A DNA stretch of 42,561 nt from Microvirga sp. BSC39 (GCF_000739015.1 NZ_JPUG01000005.1:1-42561); one strand, 5' to 3'; positions 20,454-29,319 are shown, numbered from the stretch's first letter. Made by a program: numbers and translations. Notes: generated by a model not told the origin, from the letters alone.

Positions 20454-20750
20454 ATGACTGAACGGAAATTCGAGGCCCTCAACGTTCCGCCTGACGTCCT
20501 CGAAAAGGGCGGCGTCGAGATCCTGAGGGCTTCGGTGGTCGATGGCGAGGTGAGCATCGCGCTTCGCCGCGCCTTCGACGATCCGTTCACCTGGGGCGTG
20601 CTCCTGGTGGACCTCGCCCGTCACGCTGCGCGCGTCTATGCCATGGAAACGGAGTTCTCCGAGGAGGAGGCTCTGGCCGAGATCGCAGCCGGCATTCAGG
20701 CCGAGCTGGACGATCCGAGCGATCCCGGCTCGACGCAGGCGATCAACTAA
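20454..20750 (+). CDS. DUF5076-family small protein in the pyruvate dehydrogenase operon
   Basis: The 98-residue protein has no signal peptide or membrane segment and is acidic at its C-terminus. It contains VPPDVLEKGGVEILRASVVDGEVSIALRRAF in its first half and a helical second half (WGVLLVDLARHAARVYAME, then EEEALAEIAAGIQAELD). This matches alphaproteobacterial DUF5076 proteins, which have no known function. It starts four bases after the pdhB stop and ends 28 bases before pdhC, so it is almost certainly co-transcribed with the complex. An accessory, assembly or regulatory role is inference only. Confidence 0.8.
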   Translation: MTERKFEALNVPPDVLEKGGVEILRASVVDGEVSIALRRAFDDPFTWGVLLVDLARHAARVYAMETEFSEEEALAEIAAGIQAELDDPSDPGSTQAIN

Positions 20751-20778
20751 ACCTTTCAAGTCAGGATCCATAAACGCC

Positions 20779-22212
20779 ATGCCCATCAATATCCTGATGC
20801 CCGCCCTGTCTCCCACCATGGAAAAGGGCAACCTTGCCAAGTGGCTGAAGAAGGAAGGCGACACGGTGAAATCCGGCGACGTCATCGCTGAGATCGAGAC
20901 CGACAAGGCCACCATGGAAGTGGAAGCGGTGGATGAAGGCATCCTCGCCAAGATCGTGGTGCCCGAGGGAACGGCTGATGTTCCCGTCAACCAGCTCATC
21001 GCGCTGATCGCCGGCGAAGGCGAGGATCCGAAGAGCGTCACGGCTCCCGCATCCGGCGGCGGTGCCGCAGCGCCTGCCCCCAAGGCGGAAGCCGCTCCGG
21101 CTCCGGCGGCTCCTGCAGCTGCGCCCCAGCCGCAGGCCAACACCATTCAGGGCGATCCCAACGCCCATATGTCCTACGCCCGCGTCGATCAGGCTCCCGA
21201 AGGTCCTGCAACGGCCGCAAAGCCCAACGGGGCAGGGCAGCCGCAGGCATCCGGCAACCGCGTCTTCGCCTCGCCGCTTGCCAAGCGCATCGCCCGCGAA
21301 GCCGGGATCGATATCGGATCGGTTCAGGGCTCCGGTCCCCATGGCCGCATCGTCGAGAAAGATGTGCGCGCGGCGCTCCAGGGCGGCGGCACGAAGCCTG
21401 CTTCGGCTCCTGCCGCCGCAGCAGCTCCCGCACCGGCTGCCAAGCCGGCAGCGCCCCAGCTCGCCCAGAGCATGGGCGCCGATCAGGTGAAAGCCATGTT
21501 CGAGGCCGGCACCTATGAGGAAGTACCTCTCGACGGCATGCGCAAGACTATCGCCAAGCGCCTCGTCGAATCGAAGCAGACGGTGCCGCACTTCTACCTA
21601 TCGCTGGATTGCGAGCTCGATGCGCTCATGGCCCTGCGCGAGCAGATCAACGCGGCCGCCGGCAAGGACAAGGACGGCAAGCCGGCCTACAAGCTCTCGG
21701 TCAACGACTTCGTCATCAAGGCACTGGCCATCGCGCTCCAGCGTGTGCCCGCCGCCAACGCGGTCTGGGCCGAGGACCGCATCCTGAAGATGAAGCATTC
21801 GGATGTGGGCGTGGCGGTTGCCATCGAGGGCGGCCTGTTCACGCCGGTGGTGCGCAAGGCTGAACAGAAGACGCTCACGGCCATTTCGGCCGAGGTCAAG
21901 GACATGGCAGGCCGCGCGCGCACCCGCCGCCTCAAGCCGGAGGAATACCAGGGCGGCTCCACGGCCGTCTCCAACCTCGGCATGTTCGGCATCAAGAACT
22001 TCCAGGCGGTCATCAATCCGCCCCAGGGCACGATTCTGGCGGTCGGCGCCGGCGAGAGCCGGGTTGTGGTGAAGAACGGCGCTCCCGCCGTGGTGCAGGC
22101 CATGACGGTGACGCTCTCCTGCGATCACCGGGTCGTGGATGGCGCTCTCGGCGCGGAACTGCTGGCGGCCTTCAAGCAGCTCATCGAGAGCCCGATGGGG
22201 ATGCTGGTTTAA
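20779..22212 (+). CDS. pdhC: Pyruvate dehydrogenase E2, dihydrolipoamide acetyltransferase
   Basis: E2 is the structural core of the complex and transfers the acetyl group from lipoamide to CoA. The 477-residue protein has one lipoyl domain (1-78, Lys43 in ETDKATME), an Ala/Pro linker and the peripheral subunit-binding domain at about 160-200 (FASPLAKRIAREAGID, then GSGPHGRIVEKDV). A second Ala/Pro linker precedes the catalytic domain, with His450 in CDHRVVDG near the end. The open frame extends upstream to 20638 inside the DUF5076 gene; the ATG at 20779 is the only one giving the lipoyl-domain start. TCAGGA is 12 bases upstream. Confidence 0.96.
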   Translation: MPINILMPALSPTMEKGNLAKWLKKEGDTVKSGDVIAEIETDKATMEVEAVDEGILAKIVVPEGTADVPVNQLIALIAGEGEDPKSVTAPASGGGAAAPAPKAEAAPAPAAPAAAPQPQANTIQGDPNAHMSYARVDQAPEGPATAAKPNGAGQPQASGNRVFASPLAKRIAREAGIDIGSVQGSGPHGRIVEKDVRAALQGGGTKPASAPAAAAAPAPAAKPAAPQLAQSMGADQVKAMFEAGTYEEVPLDGMRKTIAKRLVESKQTVPHFYLSLDCELDALMALREQINAAAGKDKDGKPAYKLSVNDFVIKALAIALQRVPAANAVWAEDRILKMKHSDVGVAVAIEGGLFTPVVRKAEQKTLTAISAEVKDMAGRARTRRLKPEEYQGGSTAVSNLGMFGIKNFQAVINPPQGTILAVGAGESRVVVKNGAPAVVQAMTVTLSCDHRVVDGALGAELLAAFKQLIESPMGMLV

Positions 22213-22216
22213 TTGA

Positions 22217-22243
22217 CGTCATGGCCGGGCACGTCCCGGCCAT
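22217..22243. repeat. Short copy of the mosaic palindromic repeat
   Basis: ATGGCCGGG (22221-22229) and CCCGGCCAT (22235-22243) form a perfect 9-base stem with loop CACGT, preceded by CGTC. It matches the left half of the element at 17152-17234 except in the loop. It lies between pdhC and the tautomerase gene. Confidence 0.75.
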
Positions 22244-22269
22244 TCACTGTTGGCCGATAGGGAGGCTTC

Positions 22270-22659
22270 ATGCCGCTCATCCGCGTCTCGCTACGAAAGG
22301 GAAAGCCATCTGCCTATCGCAAGGCGCTGGCCGACGGAATCTATCTCGCTCTCCGTGAGACTTTCAACGTTCCTGAGGACGATCTCTTCGTCACCATCAC
22401 CGAGCATGAGGAAGACAACTTCTTCTATGGTGCAAACTACCTCGGCATTGAGCGAAGCGACGATCTCGTCATCGTTCAGATCACCGTCAGCAACACACGG
22501 ACGGTCGATCAAAAGAAGGCGCTCTTCCAACGGATCACCGAAAGATTGGGCACCGAGCCCGGCCTCCGCCCCGAAGATGTGTTCATCAACCTGATCGAAG
22601 TCGAAAAGGAAAACTGGTCCTTCGGTCACGGCATCGCGCAGTACGCGCAAGGGAATTAA
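22270..22659 (+). CDS. Tautomerase-superfamily protein, malonate semialdehyde decarboxylase-like
   Basis: The 129-residue protein begins MPLIRVSLRKG, so removal of Met would expose the catalytic N-terminal proline of this superfamily. NVPEDDLF places an Asp at mature position 37, as in malonate semialdehyde decarboxylase (MSAD). ERSDDLVIV, TRTVDQKKALF and the C-terminal NWSFGHGIAQY also resemble MSAD and Cg10062-type proteins. One of the two catalytic arginines of MSAD may be Arg77; the other is not obvious, so the reaction is uncertain. It lies between pdhC and lpdA, four bases before lpdA, with GGGAGG upstream. Confidence 0.82.
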   Translation: MPLIRVSLRKGKPSAYRKALADGIYLALRETFNVPEDDLFVTITEHEEDNFFYGANYLGIERSDDLVIVQITVSNTRTVDQKKALFQRITERLGTEPGLRPEDVFINLIEVEKENWSFGHGIAQYAQGN

Positions 22660-22663
22660 CACC

Positions 22664-24100
22664 ATGGCAAACCAATACGACATCATCGTCATCGGCGGCG
22701 GGCCGGGGGGCTATGTGGCGGCGATCCGCGCGGCGCAACTCGGGTTCAAGACTGCGGTGGTGGAGCGCGAGCATCTGGGCGGCATCTGCCTCAACTGGGG
22801 CTGCATCCCGACCAAGGCGCTGCTGCGCTCGGCCGAGATCTACCACTACATGGAGCATGCCAAGGATTATGGCCTCTCCGCGCAGGGCATCGGCTTCGAT
22901 GCGGCCGCCATCGTCCAGCGCTCGCGCGGCGTCTCGGGCCGTCTCAACGGCGGCGTCGGCATGCTGCTCAAGAAGAACAAGGTCGACGTGATCTGGGGCG
23001 AGGCTGCCATCTCCAAGCCCGGCGAGGTCGTGGTCACGGCGCCGAAGAAGCCGGCCATGCAGCCGCAGAACCCGGTGCCCAAGGGCGTGCTGGAGCCCGG
23101 CACCTACGCCGCCAAGCACATCATCGTGGCCACCGGTGCGCGCCCGCGCGCACTGCCGGGTATCGAGCCGGACGGCAAGCTGATCTGGACCTATTTCGAG
23201 GCCATGGTGCCGCCCGCCATGCCGAAGTCTCTGATCGTCATGGGCTCGGGCGCCATCGGCATCGAGTTCGCCTCCTTCTACCGCACCATGGGCGTGGAGG
23301 TGACTGTGGTCGAGGTGATGCCGCAGATCCTGCCCGTCGAGGACGCGGAGATCGCAGCATTGGCCCGCAAGCGCTTCGAAAAGCAGGGGATGAAGATCCT
23401 CACCGGTGCCAAGGTCACGAAGGTGGAGAAGGGCGCGAACTCCATCACGGCCACCATCGACGACGGCAAGACCACGCAGACGATCACGGCCGATCGCATG
23501 ATCTCGGCGGTCGGCGTCGTCGGCAACATCGAGAATCTCGGCCTCGAGAAGCTCGGGGTGAAGATCGAGCGCGGCGTCGTCGTGACCGATGGTCTGGGAC
23601 GCACGAGCGTGCCCGGCATCTACGCCATCGGCGACGTGGCCGGTCCCCCCATGCTGGCGCACAAGGCCGAGCACGAGGGCGTGATCTGCGTCGAGACCAT
23701 CAAGGGCATGCACACCCACGCCATGGACAAGGCGAAGATCCCGGGCTGCACCTATTGCAACCCGCAGATTGCGTCGGTGGGCCTCACCGAGGCCAAGGCG
23801 AAGGAACAGGGCTTCGACATCCGTGTCGGCCGCTTCCCGTTCATCGGCAACGGCAAGGCGATCGCGCTGGGCGAGCCCGACGGCCTCGTGAAGACGATCT
23901 TCGACAAGAAGACCGGCCAGCTGCTCGGGGCGCATATGGTCGGGGCCGAAGTGACCGAGCTGATCCAGGGCTACGTGATCGCCATGAACCTGGAAACCAC
24001 GGAAGAGGAACTGATCCACGCGGTCTTCCCGCATCCGACTCTGTCCGAGACCATGCACGAGAGCGTCATGGATGCGTATGGACGGGTGATCCACATCTGA
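22664..24100 (+). CDS. lpdA: Dihydrolipoyl dehydrogenase (E3)
   Basis: E3 reoxidises dihydrolipoyl groups and passes electrons through FAD to NAD+. The 478-residue protein has the FAD fold [21 protein letters not shown] (7 onward), the redox disulfide Cys42-Cys47 in [14 protein letters not shown], and the NAD fold [20 protein letters not shown]. Further on are [20 protein letters not shown] and the C-terminal His-Glu pair in [12 protein letters not shown]. Position in the pdh cluster indicates the pyruvate dehydrogenase E3, though such enzymes are often shared with the 2-oxoglutarate complex. No terminator was found after it. Confidence 0.96.
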   Translation: MANQYDIIVIGGGPGGYVAAIRAAQLGFKTAVVEREHLGGICLNWGCIPTKALLRSAEIYHYMEHAKDYGLSAQGIGFDAAAIVQRSRGVSGRLNGGVGMLLKKNKVDVIWGEAAISKPGEVVVTAPKKPAMQPQNPVPKGVLEPGTYAAKHIIVATGARPRALPGIEPDGKLIWTYFEAMVPPAMPKSLIVMGSGAIGIEFASFYRTMGVEVTVVEVMPQILPVEDAEIAALARKRFEKQGMKILTGAKVTKVEKGANSITATIDDGKTTQTITADRMISAVGVVGNIENLGLEKLGVKIERGVVVTDGLGRTSVPGIYAIGDVAGPPMLAHKAEHEGVICVETIKGMHTHAMDKAKIPGCTYCNPQIASVGLTEAKAKEQGFDIRVGRFPFIGNGKAIALGEPDGLVKTIFDKKTGQLLGAHMVGAEVTELIQGYVIAMNLETTEEELIHAVFPHPTLSETMHESVMDAYGRVIHI

Positions 24101-24167
24101 AGTCAGATCGGCCCTGACGGCTCATTCTTGCTGGAGCGTTCGGACCACGTCAGCCATGGAGGACGCG

Positions 24168-24623
24168 ATGTCGGATCGGGAGCAGGTACATAATGGCGAG
24201 TGCCGGTGCGGGCAGGTGCGATTCCACGTCCGCGGCGCTCCCATTCTCACGATGGCCTGCCACTGCACGGGCTGCCAGCGCATGACCTCCAGTGCGTTCT
24301 CGTTGAGCTCCCTGTATGCAAGCGCAGATGTCGAGGTGACACAGGGAGAGCCGGTGATCGGCGGTCTTCACGGCGCCACCCGGCACTTCTTCTGCCCCCA
24401 TTGCATGAGCTGGCTGTTCACCCGGCCCGAGGGGCTGGACGAGTTCGTGAATGTCCGTGCGACGATGCTCGATAATGCGAGGGACTTCACGCCTTTCATC
24501 GAGACCTACACATGCGAGGCGCTGCCCTGGGCCAGGACGCAGGCGGTCCATAGCTTCGAAAAATTTCCCCCGATGGAGCGCTACGCTCAGCTGGTAGAGG
24601 ACTTTTCGCGGGGCACAGGCTGA
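24168..24623 (+). CDS. GFA-family zinc-binding protein
   Basis: The 151-residue protein carries the cysteine pattern of the GFA/CENP-V family: Cys12 and Cys14 (ECRCGQVRF), Cys31, Cys33 and Cys36 (CHCTGCQR), and Cys76 and Cys79 (FFCPHC). These bind two zinc ions. The family was named for glutathione-dependent formaldehyde activation, but that activity has been questioned, so I leave the substrate open. GGAGGA (24158-24163) favours the ATG at 24168, although the spacing is short; a start at 24156 is possible. It converges on the histidine kinase gene (21-base gap). Confidence 0.85.
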   Translation: MSDREQVHNGECRCGQVRFHVRGAPILTMACHCTGCQRMTSSAFSLSSLYASADVEVTQGEPVIGGLHGATRHFFCPHCMSWLFTRPEGLDEFVNVRATMLDNARDFTPFIETYTCEALPWARTQAVHSFEKFPPMERYAQLVEDFSRGTG

Positions 24624-24644
24624 TCGAGCGCTTCGGCTACGAAG

Positions 24645-26600
24645 TCAATATTCGGGCACGAGCCGGTGCGTGATCAGAGGCACATGGATCTCGCACTGCA
24701 GCCCCGTCGGATCGAAACTCAGATGCGCCGTTGCGTGACACTGGGTCGGCAGAACGCGTTCGAGCAGGAATGACCCGAAGCCGCTGCGCTCCGGCTCCTC
24801 GACAGGCGGGCCATTCTGCTCCACCCATCTGAGGTGAAGTTCCCTCTGGCCCTCTGCGACGACCAGCTCCCATTGGACGGCGACGCACCCTTTGCGCACG
24901 GACAGGGCACCATACTGCGCCGCATTCGCCGTCAACTCATGAAAAGCCATGCTCAACGGAACGGCAATATCGGCCGAGAGATTCACCTCCGGTCCTTCCA
25001 GTCTGAAGCGCTCATGCTTGTTCGCCGAGAACGGCTGAAGCTCGCATTGCAGCATCTCCCTCAAGGGTGCCGTCTGCCAGTAATCCTCCGTCAGGAGGGT
25101 CTGCGTCTTGGCAAGGGCGGCAATCCGCGACGAGAAGGACCGGTTGAACTCCCGAGTGCTGGTTGTCGTGCGGGCCGTCGCGCCGGCCAGAGCCTGGACG
25201 ACCGCAAGGGTGTTGCGCACCCGGTGATGGAGCTCCCGGACCAGCAGCGCCTGACGTTGCTCGGACCGCTTCCTCTCGTCGACATCCTGGATGACCCGCA
25301 CACTGTATTGAAAGCGACCCTGCTCATCGAAGACCGCCGTCGACGAGACATTCATCCAGAGACTTGAGCCGTCCTTGCGGACCGAGCGCTTCTCGATCGA
25401 GTACGTTCTCAGCTCGCCGGCAACCTGCCGTTCGTAGAGCGCCCGCTCGGCTCCGGAATCATCCGAGTGGGTGAGATCGAAGATGCTCAGGTTCAGAAGC
25501 TCGCTGCGGGAATAGCCGGTGATGGCGGACAGCCCTCTGTTGACGGTCAGAAAGTGACCGGCTGCATCGGTTTCGGCGATGCCGACTCCGGCATGTTCAT
25601 GGGTCGCCCAGAGCCGTTCACGACTTTCCCGCTCGGCTCTCGTCTGCACGGCGCTCTCGACGGAGACCGACACGATCTGGGCGAGTTGGACGAGGATGGC
25701 TTCATCGTCGGCGGTGAACTCACCGCTCTGCTTGTCCAGCAGCATGAGCACGCCCAGCGTGCCGCCTTGCGGCCCGGTGATCGGAACAGCAAGCACACCC
25801 GGCATCGTCGGGGAGGCGCCCTCCCCAACATGGGTATCCTGCAGCTCCGGGTAGGAATTGAGTTCGGTTGCGGTCAACCGAAGCGGGTGCCCGAGTTGAA
25901 CCACATGGGAGTATAAGCCGGCACTGCTCTGGGCCAGGGAAGCCGCAGGATGGCTGCGGTACTTGTCCGAGACCGAGACGATGACAGGATCGCTCGGCCA
26001 CAAGGCATAGGGACGGGTGTGGGTCGCGGCCCAATGGGTGCCGATGATGAGGCGCGCCTGCTCCGTGATCTCGTGAAAGATCGCCTCGGGGGCATCCGTC
26101 GCGGCTATCCTGGTGGATACGGCCGCCAGGGCCTTCAGCTGCTCCTGGTAGCGATGCCCCTTCGCCAGGAGGCCTTGCCGCTCCTGCTCGATCAATATGC
26201 GGTTGGTAATGTCGTTGTGCGCCACGACGGCGTAGGCATGGCCGTCATGGTCCAGGTGGGAAGCACGAAGGTGGAACCACCGCTTCTCTGTCGGGGAATG
26301 GCATGGATACTCGAGGGAGAAGGCTGGTTGACCCGCCAGCACGGATCGGATGCCGGCAGCGGCGGCCTTTGCACAGGCCGCTTCGACCCCGACCGTGCGA
26401 TCACAGATATCGAGGTAGTTCGTTCCCACGTGCCGAACGTCCTTGCCGCTGTTGGCTATGCCGAAATCACGCCAGGCCTGGTTGACGGCAATAATGGTGC
26501 CGGACTGGTCGAGCACGGCAATCGGACCAGCCAGAGCATCCAGGACATGTTCAGCAGGCGGAACCTCCACGAATCCGTTCCGCTTCGATGTCCGGTTCAT
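24645..26600 (-). CDS. Soluble HWE-family sensor histidine kinase with PAS-GAF-PAS sensors
   Basis: The 651-residue protein has no membrane segment. Domains in order are a PAS domain (about 15-135), a GAF domain (about 160-320), a second PAS domain with PAC extension (about 325-445), and an HWE kinase region. The phosphoacceptor is His459 in RELHHRVRNTLAVVQALAG; the ATP-binding part has MAFHELTANAAQYGAL and the defining W592-x-E594 in RWVEQNGPP. The HWE type is common in Rhizobiales, where such kinases often feed the general stress or light responses. No LOV cysteine motif and no partner response regulator were seen. It is divergent from lipA. Confidence 0.88.
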   Translation of the reverse strand: MNRTSKRNGFVEVPPAEHVLDALAGPIAVLDQSGTIIAVNQAWRDFGIANSGKDVRHVGTNYLDICDRTVGVEAACAKAAAAGIRSVLAGQPAFSLEYPCHSPTEKRWFHLRASHLDHDGHAYAVVAHNDITNRILIEQERQGLLAKGHRYQEQLKALAAVSTRIAATDAPEAIFHEITEQARLIIGTHWAATHTRPYALWPSDPVIVSVSDKYRSHPAASLAQSSAGLYSHVVQLGHPLRLTATELNSYPELQDTHVGEGASPTMPGVLAVPITGPQGGTLGVLMLLDKQSGEFTADDEAILVQLAQIVSVSVESAVQTRAERESRERLWATHEHAGVGIAETDAAGHFLTVNRGLSAITGYSRSELLNLSIFDLTHSDDSGAERALYERQVAGELRTYSIEKRSVRKDGSSLWMNVSSTAVFDEQGRFQYSVRVIQDVDERKRSEQRQALLVRELHHRVRNTLAVVQALAGATARTTTSTREFNRSFSSRIAALAKTQTLLTEDYWQTAPLREMLQCELQPFSANKHERFRLEGPEVNLSADIAVPLSMAFHELTANAAQYGALSVRKGCVAVQWELVVAEGQRELHLRWVEQNGPPVEEPERSGFGSFLLERVLPTQCHATAHLSFDPTGLQCEIHVPLITHRLVPEY

Positions 26601-26859
26601 ACGCCTTTATCCCAACGCCTTAGGGTGAACAGGCTGGTAACGGGTATCCGGGGCTTCGGTTCAGGCAGAAGCTCAGAAGTTGCAGGTTGCGATGCTCTTC
26701 CGGATGCTTGGCGGGCTGGAGGAAACGGAGTTCAGCGGGCAGAACGCCTGGAAGGAAAGCCTGCCCCGCAATCTGAGCATTTGCGGTTGAGCGCTGAAAG
26801 CCTTAAATCAGGCCCATGTCAGGAAGGGCAGGATCCCTTCGCCCCAAAGGTTTAGCTTC

Positions 26860-27819
26860 ATGGCTGTCGTTCTCGACCTTCTGAACAAGGATCAGCGCCC
26901 TCGTCACCCGGAAAAGGCGCACCGGCCGGACCAGCCGGTTCAGCAGCGCAAGCCCGACTGGATCCGCGTGAAGGCGCCGGGCTCGCCCAAATGGGCCGAG
27001 ACCAACCGCATCGTGCGCGAGAACAAGCTCGTGACGGTGTGCGAAGAGGCCGGCTGCCCCAATATCGGCGAGTGCTGGGAGAAGAAGCACGCCACCTTCA
27101 TGATCATGGGGGATACCTGCACCCGGGCCTGCGCCTTCTGCAACGTGAAGACCGGCCTGCCGCAGGCGCTCGATCCCAACGAGCCCGAGAGCGTGGCCAA
27201 GGCGGTGGAAAAGCTCGGCCTCGAGCACGTGGTTATCACCTCCGTGGACCGGGACGACTTGGCCGATGGAGGCGCGCAGCATTTCGCCGACGTGATCCAT
27301 GCCATCCGCGCCCGCTCGCCGAAGACCACCATCGAGATTCTCACCCCCGATTTCCTCAGGAAGCCGGGCGCGCTGGAGATCGTCGTCGCGGCCAAGCCCG
27401 ACGTGTTCAACCACAACCTCGAAACGGTGCCGTCGAAATACCTGAAGGTCCGCCCCGGCGCCCGCTATTTCCACTCCATCCGCCTGCTGCAGCAGGTCAA
27501 GGAACTGGACCCGACCATCTTCACCAAGTCCGGCATCATGGTGGGTCTTGGGGAGGAGCGGAACGAAGTGCTCCAGCTCATGGACGACCTGCGCTCGGCC
27601 GAGGTGGATTTCATGACCATCGGCCAGTACCTCCAGCCGACGAAGAAGCACCACCCGGTGATCCGCTTCGTCACGCCGGACGAGTTCAAGGCCTATGAAA
27701 CCACAGCCTATGCCAAGGGTTTCCTCCTAGTCTCCTCCACCCCGCTGACGCGTTCCTCGCATCACGCAGGCGAGGATTTTGCCAAGCTCAAGGCGGCCCG
27801 TCTCGCGAAGCTCGGCTAA
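26860..27819 (+). CDS. lipA: Lipoyl synthase (radical SAM)
   Basis: LipA inserts two sulfurs into octanoyl groups to make lipoyl cofactors on E2-type proteins. The 319-residue protein has both iron-sulfur clusters: the auxiliary one at Cys61, Cys66 and Cys72 ([12 protein letters not shown]), and the radical SAM one at Cys87, Cys91 and Cys94 (CTRACAFC). [19 protein letters not shown] and the C-terminal [10 protein letters not shown] are also typical. Its likely clients include the lipoyl domains of PdhB and PdhC encoded upstream. It starts a short plus-strand group with the P-loop kinase and COQ10-like genes. No lipB is present here. Confidence 0.97.
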   Translation: MAVVLDLLNKDQRPRHPEKAHRPDQPVQQRKPDWIRVKAPGSPKWAETNRIVRENKLVTVCEEAGCPNIGECWEKKHATFMIMGDTCTRACAFCNVKTGLPQALDPNEPESVAKAVEKLGLEHVVITSVDRDDLADGGAQHFADVIHAIRARSPKTTIEILTPDFLRKPGALEIVVAAKPDVFNHNLETVPSKYLKVRPGARYFHSIRLLQQVKELDPTIFTKSGIMVGLGEERNEVLQLMDDLRSAEVDFMTIGQYLQPTKKHHPVIRFVTPDEFKAYETTAYAKGFLLVSSTPLTRSSHHAGEDFAKLKAARLAKLG

Positions 27820-27834
27820 CGAACCGGACGAGGC

Positions 27835-28359
27835 ATGCAGCGCATTCTGGTCATCGGCAGCCCGGGCGCGGGCAAGAGCACCCTGGCGAGCCGCCTCGCT
27901 GAACGTTTGGGGCTGCCGCTGATCCATCTCGACCGGGAATACTTTGGCCCTGGCTGGACCACGCCGACCAAGCCCGGATGGCGCGAGCACGTGAAGGCGC
28001 TCGTCGCTCGCCCGGCTTGGGTCATGGAGGGAAATTACGCCAGCACCTTCGACATCCGGGTGCCCCGCGCGACAGTGATCGTCTGGCTCGACCTGCCCCG
28101 TTGGCAGTGCCTGGGCAGCGCCCTGTGGCGGGTCGCCAGGAACTACGGGCGCACACGGCCGGACCTGGGGCCCGGCTGCATCGAGCGCTTCGACTTCTCC
28201 TTCATGCGCTGGATCTGGTCCTATCCCGGCAAGATGCGACCGAAGACCGCCCGCATGCTGGAGCGCCTGCGCCCGGACCAGCGCGTTTATATCCTGCGCT
28301 CCCGATCCGACATCCCGGCCCTGGAGGCCGAGCTAGCAACATTTAGTGAGGCCGCCTGA
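27835..28359 (+). CDS. Small P-loop kinase-like protein (adenylate kinase/FlaR/topology-modulation type)
   Basis: The 174-residue protein opens with a Walker A motif, ILVIGSPGAGKSTLA (GSPGAGKST at 8-16). Next come LPLIHLDREYFGPGW and WVMEGNYASTFDIRVPRATVIVWLDLPRW, the hallmark of the 'topology modulation protein' or FlaR-like adenylate-kinase relatives. The natural substrate of this group is not established. It starts 15 bases after lipA and ends three bases before the COQ10-like gene, so the three are likely one transcript. Confidence 0.78.
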   Translation: MQRILVIGSPGAGKSTLASRLAERLGLPLIHLDREYFGPGWTTPTKPGWREHVKALVARPAWVMEGNYASTFDIRVPRATVIVWLDLPRWQCLGSALWRVARNYGRTRPDLGPGCIERFDFSFMRWIWSYPGKMRPKTARMLERLRPDQRVYILRSRSDIPALEAELATFSEAA

Positions 28360-28362
28360 GCC

Positions 28363-28830
28363 ATGCCGACCTTCCGCACCATCCGGACCGTGAAGCATAC
28401 GCCCGCTCAGATGTTCGCCCTCGTGGCCGATGTGGAGCGCTATCCGGAGTTCCTGCCCCTGTGCGAGGACCTGCGGATCATGCGGCGGGTCCAGAGCGGG
28501 GAGGGCATCGAGACCCTCGTGGCCACCATGTCGGTGGGTTACAAGGCCATCAAGGAGAGCTTCACCACCCGCGTGACCCTGGACGATCCCCGCCGGAAGA
28601 TCACGGTCGAGTATGTGGACGGGCCGTTCAAGTATCTGGAGAACCGCTGGACCTTCCGCGATGCTCCCGGCGGCTCCGAAGTCGAGTTCTACATCAACTA
28701 CGAGTTCAAGAGCTTCGCCCTCGGGCTCCTCATGGGCAGCGTCTTCGACAAGGCCTTCCGCAAATTCACCGAGGCCTTCGAGGAACGGGCGGACGAGATC
28801 TACGGCGTGCCCTCCCGGGCACAGGCCTGA
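28363..28830 (+). CDS. COQ10/RatA-family START-domain protein
   Basis: The 155-residue protein fits the polyketide cyclase/START fold: TVKHTPAQMFALVADVERYPEFLPLC (residues 10-35) is the family signature, followed by MSVGYKAIKESFTTRV, VDGPFKYLENRWTF and VEFYINYEFKS. In bacteria this group is annotated RatA (ribosome association toxin) or as a ubiquinone-binding COQ10 homologue. Position after lipA in a respiratory context favours the COQ10-type role, which is inference. There is no RatB next to it, so a toxin-antitoxin pair is unlikely. It abuts the convergent cinA gene with no spacer (TGATCA). Confidence 0.88.
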   Translation: MPTFRTIRTVKHTPAQMFALVADVERYPEFLPLCEDLRIMRRVQSGEGIETLVATMSVGYKAIKESFTTRVTLDDPRRKITVEYVDGPFKYLENRWTFRDAPGGSEVEFYINYEFKSFALGLLMGSVFDKAFRKFTEAFEERADEIYGVPSRAQA

Positions 28831-29319
28831 TCAGCCGATCGCCTGCTCCAGAAGCGAGAGCGCATCCTCTACGGCCCGGCGGCGCACGTTCTCCCGCCCG
28901 AGATCGCCATAGCGGCGCTCCAGGTGGATCGTCGGAGCCCCTTTGCGGGCGAAGCCGAAATGGACGAGACCGACGGGCTTCGTGGCCGTTCCGCCGGTCG
29001 GGCCCGCAACGCCCGTGATCCCCACCGCCACATCGGCCCGCGAACGAGCGAGCGCCCCCTCGGCCATGGCACGGGCCACTGGCTCGCTCACCGCCCCATG
29101 GGCGGTGATCAGGTCGGCAGGCACGCCGATCAACTCGGTCTTGGCCTCGTTGGAGTAGGTGACGAAGCCGCGCTCCACCACGGCCGAGGAACCGGAAATC
29201 TCGGTCAGCAGGGCAGCGACCAGCCCTCCGGTGCAGGATTCGGCCGTGGCGATCTTCAGCCCTTTCTCGCGATAGGCGTTGAGAAGGGCGGCGGCACGGT
29301 CTCTCAAGTCCGGGATCAT
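28831..29319 (-). CDS. CinA C-terminal domain protein (nicotinamide-nucleotide amidase, PncC)
   Basis: PncC-type proteins hydrolyse nicotinamide mononucleotide to nicotinate mononucleotide, recycling NAD fragments. The 162-residue protein has only the CinA C-terminal domain: [54 protein letters not shown] and [13 protein letters not shown]. The open frame continues to 29601 inside ispDF, but the ATG at 29319 follows GGAGG at seven bases and overlaps the ispDF stop as ATGA. The pairing with ispDF is widespread in alphaproteobacteria. Confidence 0.92.
   Translation of the reverse strand: MIPDLRDRAAALLNAYREKGLKIATAESCTGGLVAALLTEISGSSAVVERGFVTYSNEAKTELIGVPADLITAHGAVSEPVARAMAEGALARSRADVAVGITGVAGPTGGTATKPVGLVHFGFARKGAPTIHLERRYGDLGRENVRRRAVEDALSLLEQAIG

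Noticed and set aside
26692..26790. A 32-codon frame starting MLFRMLGGLEETEF in the spacer between the histidine kinase and lipA
   Set aside because: It has no clear ribosome binding site and no recognised family, and a frame this short is expected by chance in GC-rich DNA. Conservation in relatives would be needed.
28363..29319. A toxin-antitoxin pair suggested by the RatA annotation of the START-domain gene
   Set aside because: There is no RatB-like neighbour, the adjacent gene is convergent cinA, and the context with lipA fits a COQ10-type role better.
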